Shown piece after piece: positions 23,401 to 34,718 of a stretch of DNA of 64,000 bases. The notes under the pieces were generated by a model. That model saw nothing but the letters and a program-made list of their open reading frames with translations. It did no database searches and was not told the DNA's origin. The stretch's first letter is position 1. The number at the start of each line of letters is the position of its first letter. The position numbers were made by a program, and so were the translations under genes. The DNA is from Blasia pusilla. Taxonomy: Eukaryota > Marchantiophyta > Marchantiopsida > Blasiales. The stretch lies in NCBI GenBank assembly GCA_050084515.1, contig CM114273.1:26040001-26104000 (forward strand), written 5' to 3'.

Positions 23401-26170
23401 GATCCAATGGCCCTCGAGATACGCTCATGTTTGCCGTACCGCAGGGCAAGCGCCCAGTCCTGGAACGTATGTAGAATCGACGAGCATCTCCCAGCGATAA
23501 TCACTATCATGAAGCACTAGGACGGAACAGGGAACCTCACGCACTCACCGAAGCACACACGACGTGACAGCTCGTAAATCGGTCGACATCAAACTTATTG
23601 AAATCTCTACGAGAACGGAAAGAATGGAAAGGCACTAGTGCTCCCCACACGAAGGGGATTGGTGAAACATCCAGAACAGAACCTCCGGGACGCCCGCACG
23701 GCTACAACCGGCAAGGGTCAACCGAGGGAGGGCCCTCTAAGATCTCCAATCACCACAGAAAAGAGGCCTTCGTTTCAGCGTTTCAGGAAGCAGAATTCAT
23801 GGCACCGGGATCGGCGAATGTGATCGCCATCAATGACGACGAGTCGACGTAGGCCACTACAAGAATAGAAGGTTGAAAACTATCTGATACCGATGAAGAG
23901 AACCGCGTCCGTGCAGGAAGATACAGATCCTAAGCTAGAGGAGTTGATGGACGAACTCGACAGGTGCAGAGCCGCACTAGAGACGCAATTTGTTGCGCTT
24001 GGATGGCAGTCGTACCTACAAGCGCCAGGCATGTTCGCCTCATGTCACTTGGCCTGCGGGTTGCCAGCTTTTAGATGTTTGAAATTCTGAGAGCCTCAAA
24101 TGTTGGAAAATCTGTCGTCAAGTTGGACGTGTGTTATGTGAGCACCTCTACCTCGCACTGTACAGATGTGTAGCAAGGAATAAAGAACTATCTGGCATCG
24201 CGCTGTTTCAGCTCGGGAGCAGCGGGGCGCCAAATTTCACGCGGGCACTACAACGCACGATGGATCTTCGTTCTCACGAGACTGTTCCTAAGCGAGTAAA
24301 GCGACGAACTGATCCATAACTCACGAGTTACGGACTCATCGGATTCATCAGTGTTCCATTTTCAAACTCCGACGTCAAAAACTGCTTCAATTCTCGACCG
24401 AATTCCCGCAGAGTGCGCGCTGCAAGGAACGGATTCGGACGAGTCATTGCGCGATCGACGAATGTGCGGAGTTCGGTTATTTATCAGAATGTCAGGTCTA
24501 CGAAGCTTCTGCTCCAGAAACAGATCCCGAGCCTTTAACAGGCAGACTTGTCAACAAAGAACATTTTAGCCTATGGATCACTTCCGAAGGGAAGAAAGCA
24601 CCCAACATGAAAGTGTTTCATATCGTCGTGTTTTGGACTACTTTTCAAGGTTTAGCTTTACGTTGCCGTCGTCGGTGAAATTGTGGACAGTGCGCTCATG
24701 AAGTTGGCGCGGTCTCGAGAGGATTTCGGAAGCGTGGGATTAATTCGATCGCGTCTCTGTCGGGTGCAGATCGATCAAAACGAACTAGTTTTACGTAGTG
24801 CGACATCGTCACTGATCCCGTCTGGTTTGACAGGATGCCATAGCTTCACCGACTTGTTTGCTCTCGCATCAAATCACGATCGCTGAACCTTTCATTCAAA
24901 TTTCCCCGTTCTCAGTTGATGTCAGATGGACGAACTTCCGCCGTTTTTCATTTACAGTTCAATATATTGGCCGACTGTCAAGTAGAAATCTTCTGAATTG
25001 AACACCATTGCACACAATTCGTCGATCATGCGTGACCGCCGATCGCCGAACATTGCATAACACGAGAGGAAACACATGAAAGCCTGATATTCCTTGGGAC
25101 GGACGCGCAGTCGCAGGCAAATCTTAAAATGAAGCCGTAGAAGGCTCGCGGTTTCAATAAAGAAGGAATTCGTTACGGAAAAATTGGACCGTGCCCGCCC
25201 GGCCAGGACGTTCCCCGACTTCAGGGACGAGTCGGGGAACGTCCTCTGGTACTGTTTTTGAAGACCTAGTATAGTTGCTATCTAATCCCTCAGTCGCGCA
25301 GGCCGTATCTACCGATTGCCCAGAATGGTTCTCGATGTCTGCAGGTGGTGAGACTGAGCGCACCGAGGAGAAGGGGGTTCTTCCTATCCGTAAAAGAAGG
25401 TTCCATGTAGATCTGGATCGATGGTGAGCTTGCCAGGATCCTCAGAGAGTTGTGGTGGAAATGGATGAAGCGTGAATCGATGAGTGATGACGATTGTCCA
25501 GACGACAGTCTCCCCGGTACGTAATTAATGACCTAGCAAGTTATAGTAAGTGTATTGAGCTAAGCTAAAGTCCTGCTAGACGTGTATCGAGAATTCAGAG
25601 AGGCGGGCACTCAAGAACTATACTAGTTATATACATCTTTATTGATTACAAGATAAGAGAATCCCACGGAAGTGAAAGTGGTAATGAATAATTTCGTGAC
25701 ATGTGTCTTAAGAGAGACCTCAACTGCGAGTATCTGCGCGCAAGATTTCACAACAAACTTCAGCAAATTCCTAGAAAACTAATCCTGATTGATCATCGGC
25801 TCAGCCCTTGAAATGAATGACCAATAAATTGCACAAGTTATCAGATTCTCGAGAGATCGATAGCTTCATGACCTCTGCAACGTACGAAGCCTCACAGGTG
25901 GTTTAGATCTGATCGTTTGATGAATTCCCCACGTGAAGATTGCAGAAGTGACCATCCATTCCCAGCATCATGGGATCCCGCCTGTCGAATTGAATTGACC
26001 CAGATTCCTCTTACCTTCAGCATGCCTGCCCTCCTCCTGCATTGGACGCCCAGGTGCGTGTTTGACGCGCGCTAGAGTTAAGCCTCGGGCATCGATGAAA
26101 TCGAACATTACAACTGAAGCTGTGTTCCCGACTGATGGAGTGGGCTCGATCGGAAGCTCGGCCGTCGTGA
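20435..26170. other. Mid-GC region with no confidently modelled gene
   Basis: GC near 50% and many short overlapping frames on both strands, none with a recognised domain. The most coding-like stretch is on the plus strand at 23598-24090: a frame ending SANVIAINDDEST at 23852, then MKRTASVQEDTDPKLEELM and a short amphipathic segment DELDRCRAALETQ. It might be exons of an unrecognised gene or an old element. The minus-strand 188-codon frame at 20586-21152 has no domain. A perfect 16-bp hairpin lies at 25205-25245. Confidence 0.35.
25205..25245. repeat. Perfect 16-bp hairpin
   Basis: AGGACGTTCCCCGACT (25205-25220) is followed, after a 9-nt loop, by its exact complement (25230-25245). The stem is GC-rich, so a transcript from either strand would fold very stably. 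Confidence 0.9.
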
Positions 26171-27916
26171 TCACGCAACCCTGCTACGCCTGCCGAACAG
26201 TGTGGTGGTCGATGTCATGCTCGCGTCTGCGATCTTGGGCAGACTTCCCGTGAACAGGTTGCCGTCCAGGCTGATGAACTTCATGGGCGGGTTGACGATT
26301 TCGGGCGGAACCTTGCCCTTGAGTCTGTTGGACGAGAGATCCAAGTACGCCAGCTTCGGCATGCTCGATAGGAACGTGTGCGTGATGGTACCCGTGAGCT
26401 CGTTGCTGTGGAGGTCGAGCGTGTCCACTTTGGAGAAGAACACTCTGTTGGGAAGATGGGAGTTCAGCTGGTTGTTGGAGACGTTCACCTTGGACAGATG
26501 CGGCATGCTCAGGAAGGCTATCGGGATGTCGCCCGTCATCTTGTTCTGAGACAGGTCCACGTCCTTGAGCTTCGACAATGTCGGGTTGAGCCACGTCGGG
26601 ATCCTGCCGTAGATCCTGTTGTTGTCCAGTTTCAGGGTCGTCAGGTCCAGTTTCACTCCTTTGGGCAGGGAGTCGTAGTGCGACAGGCTCGTCAGCAGGT
26701 TGTTGGACAGCACCACGGTCTCGACGGCCGTCAAGCACAGCGGGAAGGAACCCTTCAAGGAGTTGTCCTGAGCGCGGAGCGACGCGAGGTTGCACAGATT
26801 TTTGGGAAGAACACCGTTCAGGCGATTGCTCGCGACGTCGAGCTGCAATTTGTTGCGAGCGGGCACCTTGCCGAACTCGCCCGGGATGGTTCCGGAGAGG
26901 CGGTTCTGAGAGAGGATGAGGCTCACAATGTTGGGGAGACGGGCGAGTTCCGGGGGAATGGGGCCGGTGAGGAGGTTATTATAAAGAGACAAAAAAATGA
27001 GGTTAGGGAAGGATCCCAACTCGCGAGGGATCAATCCGATGAGACGATTTTGAGCCAGATCTATGCTGAATAGATTCCGCAGCTTGCCCAGACTGCGCGG
27101 AATCGTGCCCGACAGGTCGTTGGAGGCGAGGTTCAGAGATCCCAAGTTCCACAGGTGATGAAGCTCGTCGGGGATCCTTCCCGTCAGCTGGTTCCCGCGC
27201 AGATTGAGAATGGCGAGCTTGCCGAAGCTGCCGATGATGGGGGGGATGGGCCCGGACAGCGCGTTTCCTTCCATCCGGAGCTCTGTGAGATTCACCAGTC
27301 GATACAGGCACGGAGGGATAGAGTCGACGAGTTGGTTGGTGGACAGGTCCAGATCGATGACGTTCACGAGGTTGCACAGCTCTTGCGGGATGCTGCCCGA
27401 GAAGCCAGAGCTCAGTTTCAAGCGCAAGAGGCTAATCATCTGACCGTATGTGCCCGGGATTCCGCCGGTGAAACGGTTTCCCTCCAGCCGTAGCCTCGTG
27501 AGGCGGGTGAGCTTCCCCAGCGAGCTGGGAGCGGGGGCGTCGAAGATCACACCGATGAGGATGAGTTCTTCCAGCTCATCCAAATCACCTAGTGATTGCC
27601 CGACGATGTTCTGGTACCCTAGCTTCCTCGTGGGCGGAGTGTTGGGTGAGTACATGGGTTCGAGGTCGAGCTTGGACACTCGACCGTCCGCTGTGCAAGT
27701 TACTCCTTCCCATTTGCAGCAATCGGTGTACTGTATCCAAGTGCTGAAGAGGCCGCCGGGATCGTTGAAGCCATCCTTAAACTCTAGCAGTGCATTGTAA
27801 TCTCCCACATCGCCCCACCATGGACTGGCCTCGCATCGGAGCACAACCGACACCGCAAGCACCACCACCACCAAGCGCTTCAGGCTCCAGGTGGACATCG
27901 CGTCCGCTGCCGACAT
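26171..27916 (-). CDS. Secreted leucine-rich-repeat protein (LRR receptor-like, no kinase)
   Basis: A single long open frame of 581 codons. I use the first ATG at 27916; the in-frame ATG at 27898 (MSTWSLKRLVVVVLAVSVVL) would give an equally good signal peptide, so the product is probably extracellular or cell-wall located. After the cleavage region (RCEAS) comes a plant LRR N-cap (YNALLEFKDGFNDPGGLF, with the CCKWEGVTC cysteine motif). It is followed by about 19 plant-type 24-residue repeats (L..L..L.L..N.L.G.IP), including an unusual short EELILIGVIFDAPAPSSL unit. The protein ends TTTLFGRRSRVA with no cysteine C-cap, membrane segment or kinase. Just past the stop, another minus-strand frame runs to a strong splice donor (GAAG/GTAAGA, about 26012-26020), so a frameshift or unmodelled C-terminal exon is possible. 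Plant LRR proteins of this class act in ligand perception or wall-protein inhibition; the role here is unknown. Confidence 0.85.
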   Translation of the reverse strand: MSAADAMSTWSLKRLVVVVLAVSVVLRCEASPWWGDVGDYNALLEFKDGFNDPGGLFSTWIQYTDCCKWEGVTCTADGRVSKLDLEPMYSPNTPPTRKLGYQNIVGQSLGDLDELEELILIGVIFDAPAPSSLGKLTRLTRLRLEGNRFTGGIPGTYGQMISLLRLKLSSGFSGSIPQELCNLVNVIDLDLSTNQLVDSIPPCLYRLVNLTELRMEGNALSGPIPPIIGSFGKLAILNLRGNQLTGRIPDELHHLWNLGSLNLASNDLSGTIPRSLGKLRNLFSIDLAQNRLIGLIPRELGSFPNLIFLSLYNNLLTGPIPPELARLPNIVSLILSQNRLSGTIPGEFGKVPARNKLQLDVASNRLNGVLPKNLCNLASLRAQDNSLKGSFPLCLTAVETVVLSNNLLTSLSHYDSLPKGVKLDLTTLKLDNNRIYGRIPTWLNPTLSKLKDVDLSQNKMTGDIPIAFLSMPHLSKVNVSNNQLNSHLPNRVFFSKVDTLDLHSNELTGTITHTFLSSMPKLAYLDLSSNRLKGKVPPEIVNPPMKFISLDGNLFTGSLPKIADASMTSTTTLFGRRSRVA

Positions 27917-30900
27917 CCGATTTAGATCTAGGCAGCGCCCGTCTTTCAATTATTCTGTAAATGTTTCTTGCGGAGGCCCTGCTCACCTCCCACGACCGCC
28001 AAACAACACGTTCAGCCAGAATCGAACACTTCAAAACGCCCTCATTTGCAGATCAGACGAGTTCGATCGCACCTACGTACTGCATTTATATACTCAACAC
28101 ACTAGGGCTGAACGTAGATCGTAAGATATTAAACCGTGTCGAATCAGAAGAGACTCCCCTAAAGAAAAATGCGGGCTCTGAAGACAATGACGATCGTCAG
28201 TGAATTCATTCTCTCTGATCCCGAGATCTGGTCGCTGCAGTCAGACTTGGGAGGAATTCAAAGATGCCACACATCCACACAGCGTGCCGGGCTCTGAAGA
28301 CAATGACGATCCGGGCACGCTACGAGCAAGATCTACATTCATTGACCGGGGGACGTGGTGTGCGGGCCGTCAAAGAGTCTTTTCCACGTTCACGACTAAA
28401 CGCTGCGCTGCAGCAGTAATATAGTTGCGGAAAGCTTGAAGGAAGTGCACGAGTTAGTAAAATTGCATACCTCAAAAGCTGTCGCGAGGGATCACAGATC
28501 GCAAGCGACGGAAGGTCGAGGTGATTGGCATGAAGGTCTGCAGAGAACTACGGACGAGCCACGCAGAAGGAAAACAAAATGAAGCAGGCCTACACTAAAT
28601 GTGAACCTTCCTAGTCCGGCTCCTAGCTCTCATGCAACCAAACGCAATGCAAACCAAGTCCCGGTCGATTGCGTTTGCGTCCGTCGGATGTCAACGAGTT
28701 GACACTGCGGACAATACTTGGAGCAGACAGGTCCGGACGCGATCCCAGTCAAAGGCTCGAGGGGAAAATCTGGCGAAATCTAGAGCTCTACACTAATGTG
28801 CTCACCCCGAGACTGTACGTTCCAGGCTCTCGGGGAATTTGTCGTCTACATTCACGCAAGGACACGACCTACTGCAAAATCTACAAATTAATCTCCCTAA
28901 AGCAGCGTTGCAAAGTTTTGGCGACCCGGCCGATTACGCGTGTGTCACACCTCGGGCTTGGAGCGTTGCGGCTCCTCCATATGCGCGAACGTACCGGCCG
29001 ATCTTTCTCTCCTGGAACAAGTTGCTGCACTCTGCCTCCGCGACACATATTAGGACTCCATGAATCTTCTCCGCGGAGCCCGCACGAAGAACGGGGTTCG
29101 CTGTCCACGCCCTCCGCAGTGCCTCCATCGCAGGATCCGGCCTCCCATCCCACCTTCCATTTCTCCCCCTTCTCGCAGTCCCATGTTCTCATTCATAATC
29201 CGCATCATTCCCCTGGAGGTTCTGCCGACTGCTCATTCCAACCATCCCACTGCACCGCCCTCACTCACAGTCCCTCTATCACTGTCTCTGCCACGCCCGT
29301 CCCAAAATACTGTCCTCTCTACGTACTGCGCAGTCCTCCGGGACGACCCGGTATCCGGAGCGGGTCCTACATCACCTCTGGCCCCTGGCCCCTGGGCGAC
29401 TCTGGAGGCAATGTTTAACGTCACGACTAAACCTAAGCTAGCCGGTTCAAATCGTACATTCTCGTTTCGTTCAATAGCCGCCGGGGAAACCATTTCCCGG
29501 GAAGGAGGTAGTTCTTCGTGCGTAATCTTCGAAAACCAGTACATCAACCGGTATTGTCGTTTCTGGCTGTAAAATACTGGTATATATATCGTCAAGGACT
29601 CATGGCGTGATGCCTCCTCCCGAGTCCCGTGCAGGCTGCCATGCCATGCCATGCGTGTACTCTTGCGATATTAGATACATTCGTGTCACGGATGCGAGCG
29701 CCTCGTTCGTGGAGGCCTGTTTCAAAGTCAGACCTTTACTTGCGTGCTCACGTGAGCACCATTCGTTGAATTTCGTTCTAACGAGTATAAAAAAAACTAA
29801 AACCTCTTCCACATGGAAAGCATTTGTCTCTATTTCGCTACAAGGGTTCTAAAATTGGCCACGCGTTAATTTAGTGGTATATTCCTCATCGTCCGTGGTA
29901 CACGGCTTGATGGCTACACCGATTTACAACAATCACAGAATTCGGTACCAGAAGAAATTATTGGGAAAAAGCAACGAAAAACTTCTTTTAAAGCAAACTA
30001 GTATAACACCAGTGCTATGAAAATCACCTGAGAAAAGATGTTAATTAAAATTTTCTGTTGATTATTACACATGTCATAGGGGGGAGGAGATCAAAATGTA
30101 TACTTATCACCTCCTGAAAATGGGGTCTCAAATCCTCTCCTCTTTTATTATTTATATTATTTGTTTCCTCGCGATTCAACTTTCAATATTTTGTTTTAAC
30201 CAACCGATTCCGAACTGGTACATGGAGTCGATTTTTCCAAGAAAATCGACTCACCAATGTTTTCTTTTCAGAGTTTTACGCTAGATCTTAGAATCTTTAC
30301 TCATAGATGCTTCTTTAAAAAATCCTCGACTTGGAGTCTTGGACGCCTCCGACTCAGTTTCCAAGTAACCGTATTTATTTCCTTACAGAGACCTTTTTCC
30401 AACCGCTCATGTGTCTGGTTGTTTGATCCAAGTGGAATTATAATATTCAAGCCCTATCCTCATATTTATCGTATATTTTCATGGTCGTGATCTACGGAAC
30501 GTTTTTTATTTGATATATGTTCAGCGACGTTTTCGGTACCTTAAACTCCACCTGACGAATGATTGAGGGCACGTCCTTTCCTACAAAGACCGTATCAACT
30601 TAAATAAGAAAATTGGAAAGTTGAAGAATACGAGAGGACGAGAAATATTCAAAATTAAAAATAATTTAAAAATATGAATGGCATTCGAGATAAAAAATTT
30701 AAGAATTATTTACAATTTACTTTTCGTGGCGTACAGAAAGTGATTATAATACACCATATATAAGATTTTCAAAGTTTTTTTAAAAATCTTGAATAGGGTC
30801 ATCATGTAGATTTTTTATTTATTTTAGAGCATACACATGTTAAGGCTCGGAGAAACACTAAAAATTCTCATCTTGGATTGATACATAAAATTATCATCTA

Positions 30901-31305
30901 ATTTTTTTTAAAGGGTTTGTTTTACATTTCATAGAAAGATGTGAATTTCTTTTGTTCCATTTTTAACTTGAATGCAAAATTTTCCATTTTAAACCCTTAT
31001 CACTAAAGTTAGTTTCGAAGATATTTTGAATTGAAACTAAAAATGGTAGGGGAATGGGATTGCATGAATCAAGATGTATGGTGTAACATGCTTAATCATA
31101 CACTTGGTACAATTTTAGATGGTATTATTTTTCAAATAGAGCAACAAGAGAACTCTAGATCACAAAACCAAGGCATTAACTAAATGATACTAGTCTAGCT
31201 CTGTCTAACGCATGGGTTTAAATTACCTTCGATAATTAACTCTCAAAGTTATCAAATGCCATTTTAAATTAATTTTAAACGATTCTATCGGTTCCAAAGA
31301 CGGGT
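27917..31305. other. 5' flank of the LRR gene, then AT-rich intergenic DNA
   Basis: 27917-29600 is GC-rich and contains a 23-bp perfect direct repeat (28173-28195 and 28289-28311). A 249-codon plus-strand frame at 28669-29418 is Pro/Ser/His-rich with no domain and probably arises from pyrimidine-rich leader or promoter sequence. From 29.6 kb the DNA becomes AT-rich and I see no gene until the gypsy element. Confidence 0.45.
28173..28311 (+). repeat. 23-bp direct repeat pair upstream of the LRR gene
   Basis: Identical 23-mers beginning GGGCTCTGAAGACAATGA lie at 28173-28195 and 28289-28311, 116 bp apart, 260-400 bp upstream of the LRR start codon. They could be a local duplication or paired regulatory sites. 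Confidence 0.85.
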
Positions 31306-31503
31306 TTCGTGCGCATACACATCGCTACACAATATACATCGTCGTCACCGAACACACACATAAACATGCACGATCCCATGCTAACTGATGGCATCCAAAC
31401 AACAAGACGAGAAGTACCAAAATGAAGTAGACTTCTCTCAACATCTCACACCAAGCTCTCCATGGTGTGCACTTTCTCTCATGTCAAACCAAACCCACTC
31501 TCC
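31306..31503 (-). repeat. LTR-like fragment R3 joined to gypsy B
   Basis: The complement matches the last about 200 bp of R1 and R2 (TTTGGTTTGACATGAGAGA through TGTAGCGATGTGTATGCGCACG). It directly follows the RNase H coding sequence of gypsy B: the frame runs DHQPLKWLM, then VGEWVWFDMRES encoded by the repeat. Either most of RNase H and all of integrase were deleted between the pol gene and the 3' LTR, or an unrelated repeat inserted there. Confidence 0.6.
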
Positions 31504-32821
31504 AACCATCAACCACTTAAGTGGCTGATGATCAATAATGATGGTAAAGGGATTTCCGAATAGATAACACCTGAAATGTGCGACAGCCCACACCGCAGCT
31601 AAGCACTCACCCTCATACGAGCTATACTTTGCCTCTGCAGCATTTTTCAAGCGACTAGCGTAAGCCACCATGAACTCTCTACCATCATTGTCATGCTCGG
31701 TATGGCATACCCTAAACCCAACATGCTCCAATCGGTATGCAACTGGAAAGGATGCCCCCTAATCGGTCTCCTCAATATGGGCGCGGATTTCAATCTGTCC
31801 TTGAGCAGCTGAAACACTCTCTCCTGCTCATCCCCCGAGTGCCACTCTTGATCCACCTTGGTCAGCAAGGTTAGCGGCTTTGTAATCGAACTGAAAACCT
31901 TGACATATCGTTGATACAAGTTTGCCAATCCCATTAATGCACAAACTCGACTCACATCTATTGGGCGTGGAATGTATGAAATAGCCTCTACCTTCGTCTG
32001 CTGCATACCAAGGCCATCTGGGTATATTGTGTGACCCGAATACTCAATCTGGTCGTAGAAGAACTTGCACTTGCCTGGATGTAGCTTCAGCCCATGTAAC
32101 TACAATCGTCGGAACACCTCCTCTAGATGTCGTTCATGCTCCTCAACCATGGCGCTAAAGACTATGATGTCATCAATATAACACATAGCAAAATGCAGAC
32201 CTGCCAAGATCCTGTCCATGACCCTCTGAAACTCAACCGATGCGTTCTTTAACCCAAATGGTAAGAACCGTCACTGGTACAAATAATCCTTCTCGTGAGG
32301 ATCAATGCCCCAAAATGCGGTCTTCTGCCTGTCCTCCAATCTGATAGGCAGCTGATGGTATCCGGCTGGAAAATCCAATGACTGAAGACCTTTGCATGCC
32401 CAATCGCATCAAAGATCTCCTTAGGGGTAGGCATGGCATACCTATTGGACTTTGTCTGCTGATTGATAGGTCGATAATCTCCACACATCTGCATATGCGT
32501 CCAATTGCCATGCACATTCTTCTTGGCGGGCATGACAATGGCAGATGCATACTCTCCATGTGACATCTCCACTAGTCTTGCTCCAACCAAGTCATGGATC
32601 TTGCTCTGAATCAAGGCCCTCTCCATATCAATATACTTATAGGGTCGTTGGAAGATCGGCGTGTCACTCGACAACTCAATGCAGATTCCTGGACCCTTCA
32701 GCGTATCCAAATCATGCATGCTAAATTCAAAACATCTCCTATAACTCCTAAGGAATTGATGTATCCGGTGCCGCTCTCCTCTTGTTAACTTATGGCCCCT
32801 ATCTGGCTCCCAAGTCTCCAT
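31504..32821 (-). pseudogene. Gypsy B reverse transcriptase-RNase H
   Basis: The frame beginning near 32821 shows ERHRIHQFLRSYRRCFEFS, DTPIFQRPYKYIDMERA and GARLVEMSHGEYASAIVMPA, then CGDYRPINQQTKSNRYAMP and IFDAIGHAKVFS, the Ty3/gypsy RT fingers and palm. A frameshift near 32.3 kb follows. The active site FAMCYIDDIIVFSA is encoded at about 32157-32189 (YIDD at 32169-32180). LHGLKLHPGKCKFF, HTIYPDGLGM and the connection (LYQRYVKVFSSITKPLTLL) follow. After another frameshift near 31730, RNase H begins (VAYASRLKNAAEAKYSSYEGE) and stops at IIIDHQPLKWLM, where repeat R3 takes over. RT would copy the element RNA in virus-like particles. It is inactive here. Confidence 0.9.
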
Positions 32822-33189
32822 CGTGACTATAGTAAGACTCTCGGGCGCGGGTGTCGGTGGTTGCTATGGTGCAACCTTGTCTAGGACAGTAGAACTTGGC
32901 TACTCCTCCGCAAAACTGCAAACTTTGATCTCCACGTGCAGTACCCAGAATCACGCTCGATGCTGTGGCTACCATCTCCTAGCGTACCTGCAAAACATCC
33001 CAATTGCAAAAAGTCCAAGGATGTCTCTCTCAATCATCCCTGGTATGTCGATCTCCTTGGGTCTCGCCCCCAGCCACTCCCTCAACCGTCTCGGTAGGCA
33101 TGGGGCTCATCAACGCAACAGCTGTGATTTTTCGCATCCGCAAACAACACTGCTCAGCTACTCCTAAGCTGAAAATCCATATCAAGTAG

Positions 33190-34110
33190 TTTAGGTCTAT
33201 CGCCTAACCCAAGACATGACGTCGTGATGCCTTTGATAGTGACGCTACTGGAGTCACTCTTGTGGGGAATCCCATCGCTCGCTCTCGCTCATTGGCGTTG
33301 GGCTCCACCAACCTTTGTACCTGGTCATCCCAAACCAAGCCAGGCCCGACCTCCTTGAATGCATAGGAAGCTCGAAAACTCATAAATGTGGGAAAGGCGG
33401 CCCGTGGCATGCCAATCCTATTGACCACAGTCAATGGCGGTCGATCATCGTGCCTCACTGCCTATGATGGATGGCCTGGATCCAATATGGAATCCATCAA
33501 AAATTGGGGGGCTCCACTCGCGCATATGTCATCCGAAACACCTCATGTGGGACCAAGTTGGTCCACCAAAGACACGGGCGGTGTGCTCTAGAACCTATAC
33601 TCACCGCATCCAAAAATACTGCCGGGCCAATCCATGCACGCACGTGATGTGCACTCGTCACCACGCGGGACCTCGAATCGCCCAAAGATCAGCACATTCT
33701 CTAGAATGTATGTTGGAGAACAAGAGTGATGCTCTTGCAAGTCTCGCAAAATCTGCATCATCTCCCAAAACAACCTGGACCAAGTGTCAGCTAACCCACT
33801 ACCTCGTCCAGCACTCGATTGGCCTTGACACGGCCAACCAGCAATAACCAAGTCTATGGTCCTTACCCGTTCCAAGTCTTGCGCCCCCAGCAATGAAATA
33901 TCCCTTGGTAGGGAACTCTGGTATCCTTGGACAATGGACGCATACAAAAAGTCAAGAAAATGGAGGCGTAATTGTGCCACATGGTGGAGTGAAGCGCGCC
34001 TTGTAACATCATCAATCTCTACATACACATACTGCTGCATGCGTACTCCTACCTGAAAAACAACGAGTAACCCAGTGCAGATCCTTCCAAAGAGATCCAA
34101 CATCCAAATA
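33190..34110 (-). pseudogene. Cytosine-C5 DNA methyltransferase domain in gypsy B pol
   Basis: Within the frame 33588-34238, SAM-binding motif I is MLDLFGRI (residues 46-53), followed by VVFQVGVRMQQYVYVEIDD. Motif IV is TIDLVIAGWPCQGQS with the catalytic Cys at about residue 137, then SRLFWEMMQILRDLQ. Motif VI is TYILENVLIF (residues 177-186). After a frameshift near 33680 comes FLDAVSIGSRAHRPCLWWTN, comparable to the AHR...WGN region of DNMT3 enzymes. The frame 33204-33458 has the C-terminal part (NERERAMGFP), and just beyond it the motif X-like LGQAMDLN. By eye the spacing is most like DNMT3-type enzymes, although motif IV is PCQ. Known C5 methyltransferases transfer a methyl group from SAM to cytosine in DNA. 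The frameshifts imply this copy is dead. Confidence 0.85.
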
Positions 34111-34239
34111 CCCTCCTGTGGGATGCGCCACATAATGGGTGTGGTATCCAAGGGCGTCATCATAGGACTCTCGACTACCTTGGGTTCCTCCAACCTGTCA
34201 CGCTCTGGTGCAGACGACTCGCTCCACGTGATCTGCACT

Positions 34240-34660
34240 TGCTCAATGGCTAAGCGTCAAAGCTCCTCAGTCGAGCCCCAAAGCGACACCTCTCCTCCAC
34301 GGACTAATGCGGCGACCATGACACTCCTCCCCATAGAAATGTCAAGAACAGAAGTATCCTCTACATGGACACATCCCTCAATCAAATCACTAGGCCAAGT
34401 GATGGCGCTGCTAAATGTTGCTAAGGTGGCCATCTCTTATGGTCGTCGCTCGATCACTGCACCTGTGAATCGAACGGGTAATGAGCTAAGGCGCCCATCA
34501 CCTGATTTCCATCTTGGTTTGTAAGACACTAATTCCTCTCAGTAATCTAGGGAAAACCCCATTGGGTACAACACTACCAAGACGTTGTAGGACTTTGCAT
34601 CGATCACTATCGCCTTGGCTCGCACCACAGACTCATCTGTAGTGTGTCCGGGGAAAATCC
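34240..34660 (-). pseudogene. Conserved gypsy linker domain between protease and methyltransferase
   Basis: On the minus strand ARAKAIVIDAKSYNVLVV, LYPMGF and further residues align with gypsy A at 61900-62290 (SYDVLVGSTVLYPVGF, LDFWEET, YRPGWRSGDGR). This region is shared by both copies but I do not recognise it as a named domain. It may be the C-terminal part of the protease module or an accessory domain. In copy B it is frameshifted. Confidence 0.55.
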
Positions 34661-34718
34661 TCACCACAAACTCATGTTGGGTGATATACTGTGTGGTACT
34701 CGCTCCACCCAAGGATGT

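Noticed and set aside
26202-27493. Several long plus- and minus-strand frames opposite or overlapping the LRR gene
   Set aside because: They are frame shadows of the repetitive GC-rich LRR coding sequence.
28669-29418. 249-codon plus-strand reading frame
   Set aside because: Pro/Ser/His-rich composition from pyrimidine-rich DNA, overlapping frames on both strands, no domain; likely non-coding flank of the LRR gene.
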